DNA of 64,000 nt from Macrostomum hystrix (lineage: Eukaryota > Platyhelminthes > Macrostomidae). The stretch is taken from NCBI GenBank assembly GCA_950097015.1, contig CATNEN010000024.1, positions 62,001-126,000 of the forward strand, in the 5' to 3' direction. The notes under the pieces were generated by a model. The model ran no database searches and was not told where the DNA came from. It was given only the letters and a program-made list of their open reading frames with translations. The position numbers and the translations under genes were made by a program. Below, one piece after another: positions 58,807 through 64,000 of this stretch. Each line of letters starts with the position of its first letter. Position 1 is the stretch's first letter.

Positions 58807-59322
58807 TGTGCAGTAACCTGTGAGTTCGGGTTAAAGTTGATGCTGTGCAGTAACCTGTGAGTTCGGGCCAAAGTTGATGCTGTGCAGTAACCTGTGAGTT
58901 CGGGCCAAAGTTGATGCTGTGCAGTAACCTGTGAGTTCGGGCCAAAGTTGATCCTGTGCAGTAACCTGTGAGTTCGGGCCAAAGTTGATCCTGTGCAGTA
59001 ACCTGTGAGTTCGGGTTAAAGTTGATCCTGTGCAGTAACCTGTGAGTTCGGGCCAAAGTTGATGCTGTGCAGTAACCTGTGAGTTCGGGTTAAAGTTGAT
59101 CCTGTGCAGTAACCTGTGAGTTCGGGCCAAAGTTGATGCTGTGCAGTAACCTGTGAGTTCGGGTTAAAGTTGATCCTGTGCAGTAACCTGTGAGTTCGGG
59201 CCAAAGTTGATGCTGTGCAGTAACCTGTGAGTTCGGGCCAAAGTTGATGCTGTGCAGTAATCTGTGAGTTCGGGCCAAAGTTGATCCTGTGCAGTAACCT
59301 GTGAGTTCGGGCCAAAGTTGAT
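58807..59322. repeat. minisatellite, 37-bp unit, about 14 copies
   Basis: Unit CAGTAACCTGTGAGTTCGGG plus CCAAAGTTGATGCTGTG. Two alternating polymorphisms (GGGCCAAAG/GGGTTAAAG and GATGCTG/GATCCTG) are present. Because 37 is not divisible by 3 and the unit lacks stops, it makes long false ORFs on the minus strand. Confidence 0.93.
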
Positions 59323-60935
59323 GCAATCGCTTTAAACAGCTGCACTAAAAACGTGCGGTCTACAAAAATTTCTGCTAGTCGAGTCTTGTTCCAACCATGC
59401 GGGGGGTCCTGTGACAGACAATGAGAACTGCAGAGTAGATGATAAATGTTTTAATTGAGTGAAGTGGGTTTGGCCGGGTTCTCACTATGTGCTCAGTGAA
59501 AACGGCTAGCATTTTTTCTCAGGTTGTTGGCAAATAAAATGATCTGTTCTTCTTTCTGATACATTTCTTTTGCACATAGCAACTATCTATATTTGTGGCA
59601 TTTCGTATTTTCTTGATTCTATTGCTCGAAGCACGCCTCAATGTTGACACTGATAAAACATGAACACTCGCGCCTATAGACAGGCCAGATCAGACGCGAT
59701 TGCTTCTGCTAAAAGGCAGAAAGCTTCAGGTAAATTTAAGAGAAACTATTCTACTTTCTAAATAAAAAACCAATTTGAAAATGGGTCTAATTGTATAGGA
59801 CCATTATGCCGCTCGTTTTAATACCAATGGGAATTTCCCCCTGACAATTTTTGTGGTTCTTCTGAAACAAAAATCAAGTCGCCAGCCCTTCAGACCGTCG
59901 AGACATTCAATGTTTCTGGCCGAAGGTCCGATTTTTCCCATAAGAACTAGTGTATTTCATGCACCCCTGTACACGAATTTGCACTTCGACCTTCAAAATT
60001 TATCAGCACGTCACCCGAATGTGCCTGTATCATCTCCGTCTTCGGTGGTCACTCAACTTTATCTAGACGGAGCTGCTGGACCTTCAGCAAGTAATAGTCG
60101 AGTTTAGGCCAATCCATAGCCAGCTGGAAGCACTCTGCTGACGTGCTTCCAGTACGGATGCCACGGTGCTAACGGCGTCGGGGTGGTGACTGATTGGTTG
60201 ACAGACTAGACGAGGGTCCTGTGCTGCAACTTGGAGGTTGGCTTGGTAGTTCTACTGTTAATCTGTTCTGATAGTTGCACAAAGCTCCGTGGTTGATATA
60301 TGAATTGCATCATCACTGCTGACTGATGAGCTGAATATTTCTGTTGTTGGGGCGGCCAGAACCCGGGGCAGTGTCCTGGAGTAAAATAATCCAAGGAAGA
60401 AATCTGAAATCAGATAAGCTGTTTGGCGCTTTGAAAAGATTTCCAAAAAAATTTAGAAAGGGGTGGAGAAAGACGAATGAGAAAGCTGAAATTCTTGCAT
60501 TTTTTATTTCTCATTGTGTAGCGCCATTGCGTCTGCTTTTACCTTTAGTTGTTATCTCGAAGCGAAATCGCAAATAGCAATATTTTGTTTTCCGCCAACC
60601 CGGGCGACAAATTTATGATTATAAGCAATACTTAATTATACTCGTAGTTGCTAGGCCAAGCAGTAACCTATGTAGACAAGCATCTGAACCAGTTTGTTTG
60701 AAATCGTAACAAATTTTTGAACAAAAAAACAGCCAGAGATCAGATCGTGAAGTCTTATATGCTTGGTTTTTCTAAACCAATGTAAATATATCGGCTTAGT
60801 GTGATGTAGCTGCAGCATCCTACTATGGATTTTTGTGGCTTACAGAAAATAAACATTCAGTTCACAACATTTAACGCATAAATACGAAAATAAAAGCGGA
60901 ATATAAGTTTCGTCTGCAGCGTTTGTTTATGATGA
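59323..60935. other. intergenic DNA, no convincing gene
   Basis: An ATG at about 59659 opens MNTRAYRQARSDAIASAKRQ and reaches CAGGTAAATTT, a possible donor. An 84-codon frame at 59853-60107 follows in the same area. Neither resembles a family I know; an exon or retroelement gag start are both possible. Confidence 0.3.
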
Positions 60936-62755
60936 GGGTTAGGGTTAGGAAGGTGAGGTGTAGAAAGAGCTAGAGAGGTGTAGAAAGAGCTAGAGAGGGG
61001 TAGAAAGAGCTAGAGAAGGGTTGAAAGAGCTAGAGAGGTGTAGAAAGAGCTAGAGAGATGTAGAAAGAGCTAGAGAGGGGGTAGAAAGAGCTAGAGAGGT
61101 GTAGAAAGAGCTAGAGAGGGGTAGAAAGAGCTAGAGAGGGGTAGAAAGAGCTAGCTAGAGAGGTATAGAAAGAGCTAGAGAGTGGTTGAAAGAGCTAGAG
61201 AGGGGTAGAAAGAGCTAGAGAGGGGTAGAAAGAGCTAGAGAGGGGTGGAAAGAGCTAGAGAGGGGGTAGAAAGAGCTAGAGAGGTGTAGAAAGAGCTAGA
61301 GAGGGGGTAGAAAGAGCTAGAGAGGGGTAGAAAGAGCTAGAGAAGGGTTGAAAGAGCTAGAGAGGTGTAGAAAGAGCTAGAGAGGTGTAGAAAGAGCTAG
61401 AGAGGTGTAGAAAGAGCTAGAGAGGGGTAGAAAGAGCTAGAGAGGGGTAGAAAGAGCTAGCTAGAGAGGTGTAGAAAGAGCTAGCTAGAGAGGTATAGAA
61501 AGAGCTAGAGAGTGGTTGAAAGAGCTAGAGAGGGGTAGAAAGAGCTAGAGAGGGGTAGAAAGAGCTAGAGAGGGGTGGAAAGAGCTAGAGAGGGGGTAGA
61601 AAGAGCTAGAGAGGTGTAGAAAGAGCTAGAGAGGGGGTAGAAAGAGCTAGAGAGGGGTAGAAAGAGCTAGAGAAGGGTTGAAAGAGCTAGAGAGGTGTAG
61701 AAAGAGCTAGAGAGGTGTAGAAAGAGCTAGAGAGGTGTAGAAAGAGCTAGAGAGGGGTAGAAAGAGCTAGAGAGGGGTAGAAAGAGCTAGCTAGAGAGGT
61801 GTAGAAAGAGCTAGAGAGAGGTTGAAAGAGCTAGAGAGGGGTAGAAAGAGCTAGAGAGGGGTAGAAAGAGCTAGAGAGGGGTGGAAAGAGCTAGAGAGGG
61901 GGTAGAAAGAGCTAGAGAGGTGTAGAAAGAGCTAGAGAGGTGTAGAAAGAGCTAGAGAGGTGTAGAAAGAGCTAGAGAGGTGTAGAAAGAGCTAGAGAGG
62001 TGTAGAAAGAGCTAGAGAGGTGTAGAAAGAGCTAGAGAGGTGTAGAAAGAGCTAGAGAGGTGTAGAAAGAGCTAGAGAGGTGTAGAAAGAGCTAGAGAGG
62101 GGTAGAAAGAGCTAGAGAGGGGTAGAAAGAGCTAGCTAGAGAGGTGTAGAAAGAGCTAGAGAGAGGTTGAAAGAGCTAGAGAGGGGTAGAAAGAGCTAGA
62201 GAGGGGTAGAAAGAGCTAGAGAGGGGTGGAAAGAGCTAGAGAGGGGGTAGAAAGAGCTAGAGAGGTGTAGAAAGAGCTAGAGATGGGGTAGAAAGAGCTA
62301 GAGAGGGGTAGAAAGAGCTAGAGAGGTGTAGAAAGAGCTAGAGAGGGGTAGAAAGAGCTAGAGAGGGTAGAAAGAGCTAGCTATAGAGGTGTAGAAAGAG
62401 CTAGAGAGAGGTTGAAAGAGCTAGAGAGGGGTAGAAAGAGCTAGAGAGGTGTAGAAAGAGCTAGAGAGGGGGTAGAAAGAGCTAGAGAGGTGTAGAAAGA
62501 GCTAGAGAGGGGGTAGAAAGAGCTAGAGAGGGGTAGAAAGAGCTAGAGAGGGGTAGAAAGAGCTAGAGAGGTGTAGAAAGAGCTAGAAAGGGATTGAAAG
62601 AGCTAGAGAGAAGTTGAAAGAGCCAGAGAGGTGTAGAAAGAGCTAGAGAGGTGTAGAAAGAGCTAGAGCGGTGTAGAAAGAGCTAGAGAGGTGGTAAGAA
62701 AGAGCTAGAGAGAGGTAGAAAGTGCTAGAGAGGGGCAGAAAAGGCTAGAAAGGGT
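60936..62755. repeat. satellite-like array, 20-bp unit, about 88 copies, with higher-order period
   Basis: Unit AGAGGTGTAGAAAGAGCTAG with GGGGTAG, TGGTTG and CTAGCTAG variants. Variant blocks (for example GAGAGTGGTTGAAAG at about 61180 and 61510) recur at about 330 bp. The array opens with GGGTTAGGGTTAGG, two telomere-like units. Confidence 0.93.
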
Positions 62756-63470
62756 TAATTTTATACCTCTCGTGAGTTAGAGAGGGTAGAAATAGTTTGA
62801 CTGGGGTTAAGAGAGTAAGAGAAAAGAAGGATAATTAGAGTAAACGAAAGAGAGGGTAGAATTAATGATAATTCAAATGAATCTAATTGTGTAATTTATT
62901 GATTTCATGCACAAAAAAGCAGATTTCATTGACCCTAGTTTAAACTGGTATTCAATTTGTTAAAGTGCTTTGCTTCCGTGCCCGTTCGCCCTGATCCCAT
63001 AATCCCACTACTGTCTTTGTCAATCAGATTCTCCCTGTTCCCAACTGGGATCTAATATCTAATAGCCATGCGCCGAATGTGGAAGCAGAAGTGGCCACTT
63101 ATGATATTTCAAACTGGCACAGTTCGTTTTCATTCGTGTTTTTTCATGGGTTTTCCTGCGTCTTCTGGGGGCAGCAGCTTGGAGGTTGCACGAGTAAATA
63201 TTTAGTCAAGCAGCGGGTAGCAATGTCAGCCTTCAGCAATGCCCTAAGCAGGTTTTATGGTTTGGACAAGTTGCTCTGGTTTGACCCTTGGTCAGTTAAG
63301 ATCTGGGACAATAGTAGATCAAGGCCGAGATTGATGGGGTCAATATGAAGTTTCTATTAATTCCGATATTGCGCAAAGCTTTTGTGCATTATTGTTCCAG
63401 CAAAGGGACATTGTTGTCTAACTGATAACACGATAAGAATGGCAGAAATCATAAATGGAATGCGATGGGA
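62756..63470. other. intergenic DNA
   Basis: No gene recognised; an 89-codon frame at 63079-63348 has no known similarity. Confidence 0.35.
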
Positions 63471-64000
63471 GATTCTGTCTAACTCATTGGGAGATCTTGT
63501 CTAACTCATTGGGATATCCTGTCAAACTCATTGGGATATCCTGTCTAACTCATAGGGAGATCCTGTCAAACTCATAGGGATATCCTGTCTAACTCATTGG
63601 GAGATCCTGTCAAACTCATTGGGATATCCTGTCAAACTCATAGGGAGATCCTGTCAAACTCATGGGGGGATCCTGTCAAACTCATTGGGAGATCCTGTCA
63701 AACTCATGGGGGGATCCTGTCAAACTCATAGGGAGATCCTGTCTAACTCATTGGGATATCCTGTCTAATTCATTGGGATATCCTGTCAAACTCATAGGGA
63801 TATCCTGTCAAACGCATAGGGAGATCCTGTCAAACTCATAGGGATATCCTGTCAAACTCATAGGGAGATCCTGTCAAACTCATGGGGGGATCCTGTCTAA
63901 CTCATAGGGAGATCCTGTCAAACTCATAGGGATATCCTGTCTAACTCATTGGGAGATCCTGTCAAACTCATGGGGGGATCCTGTCAAACTCATAGGGAGA
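63471..64000. repeat. array, 21-bp unit, runs off the window end
   Basis: About 25 units of AACTCATAGGGAGATCCTGTC, with CATTGGG/CATAGGG/CATGGGG and GAGAT/GATAT/GGGAT variants. The right boundary lies outside the window. Confidence 0.92.

Overview
This window looks like nuclear DNA from an invertebrate animal, with large introns, long gene-free stretches, many mobile elements and many minisatellite arrays. The exons are GC-rich and favour CTG, GCC and CAG codons, while the introns and spacers are AT-rich. The exon style and the mixture of THAP/P-like, MULE, Helitron, hAT and BEL/Pao elements would suit a lophotrochozoan or free-living flatworm. That placement is an inference; no marker in the window fixes the phylum.

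Layout. (1) 162-3475, plus strand: 3' part of a type I membrane protein with fibronectin III domains, one transmembrane helix and a Gln-rich tail; every intron is phase 1. (2) 5219-7452: an internally deleted BEL/Pao-type LTR element with identical-looking LTRs and a 5-bp target duplication. (3) 9419-27310: a graveyard of three THAP-type P-like elements, all on the minus strand. The first is split by a hAT-like element that itself holds two head-to-tail Helitrons, each carrying a small hAT MITE. The third is split by an apparently intact FLYWCH/MULE element flanked by an 11-bp duplication. (4) 28247-28552: a LINE 3'-end scrap. (5) 31626-35326, plus strand: a complete four-exon PTCD1-like mitochondrial pentatricopeptide protein. 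(6) 36649-37639, minus strand: a small two-exon charged coiled-coil protein. (7) 39086-39826: a MITE with repeat-built inverted ends and a 9-bp duplication. (8) 41077-49291, plus strand: an ELAV/Sxl-like two-RRM protein whose exons splice in frame into a serine-dehydratase-like PLP fold lacking the Schiff-base lysine. (9) 49292-64000: no recognisable gene, but kilobase-scale tandem arrays with units of 4 to 37 bp.

The genes do not form a pathway. The points most worth following are the RRM/pseudo-dehydratase fusion, the two elements whose inverted ends are built of short tandem repeats, the layered insertions, and the minisatellites that fill introns and carry splice-site-like motifs. Exon joins were made by eye from GT/AG sites, phase and protein similarity; no transcript evidence was available.
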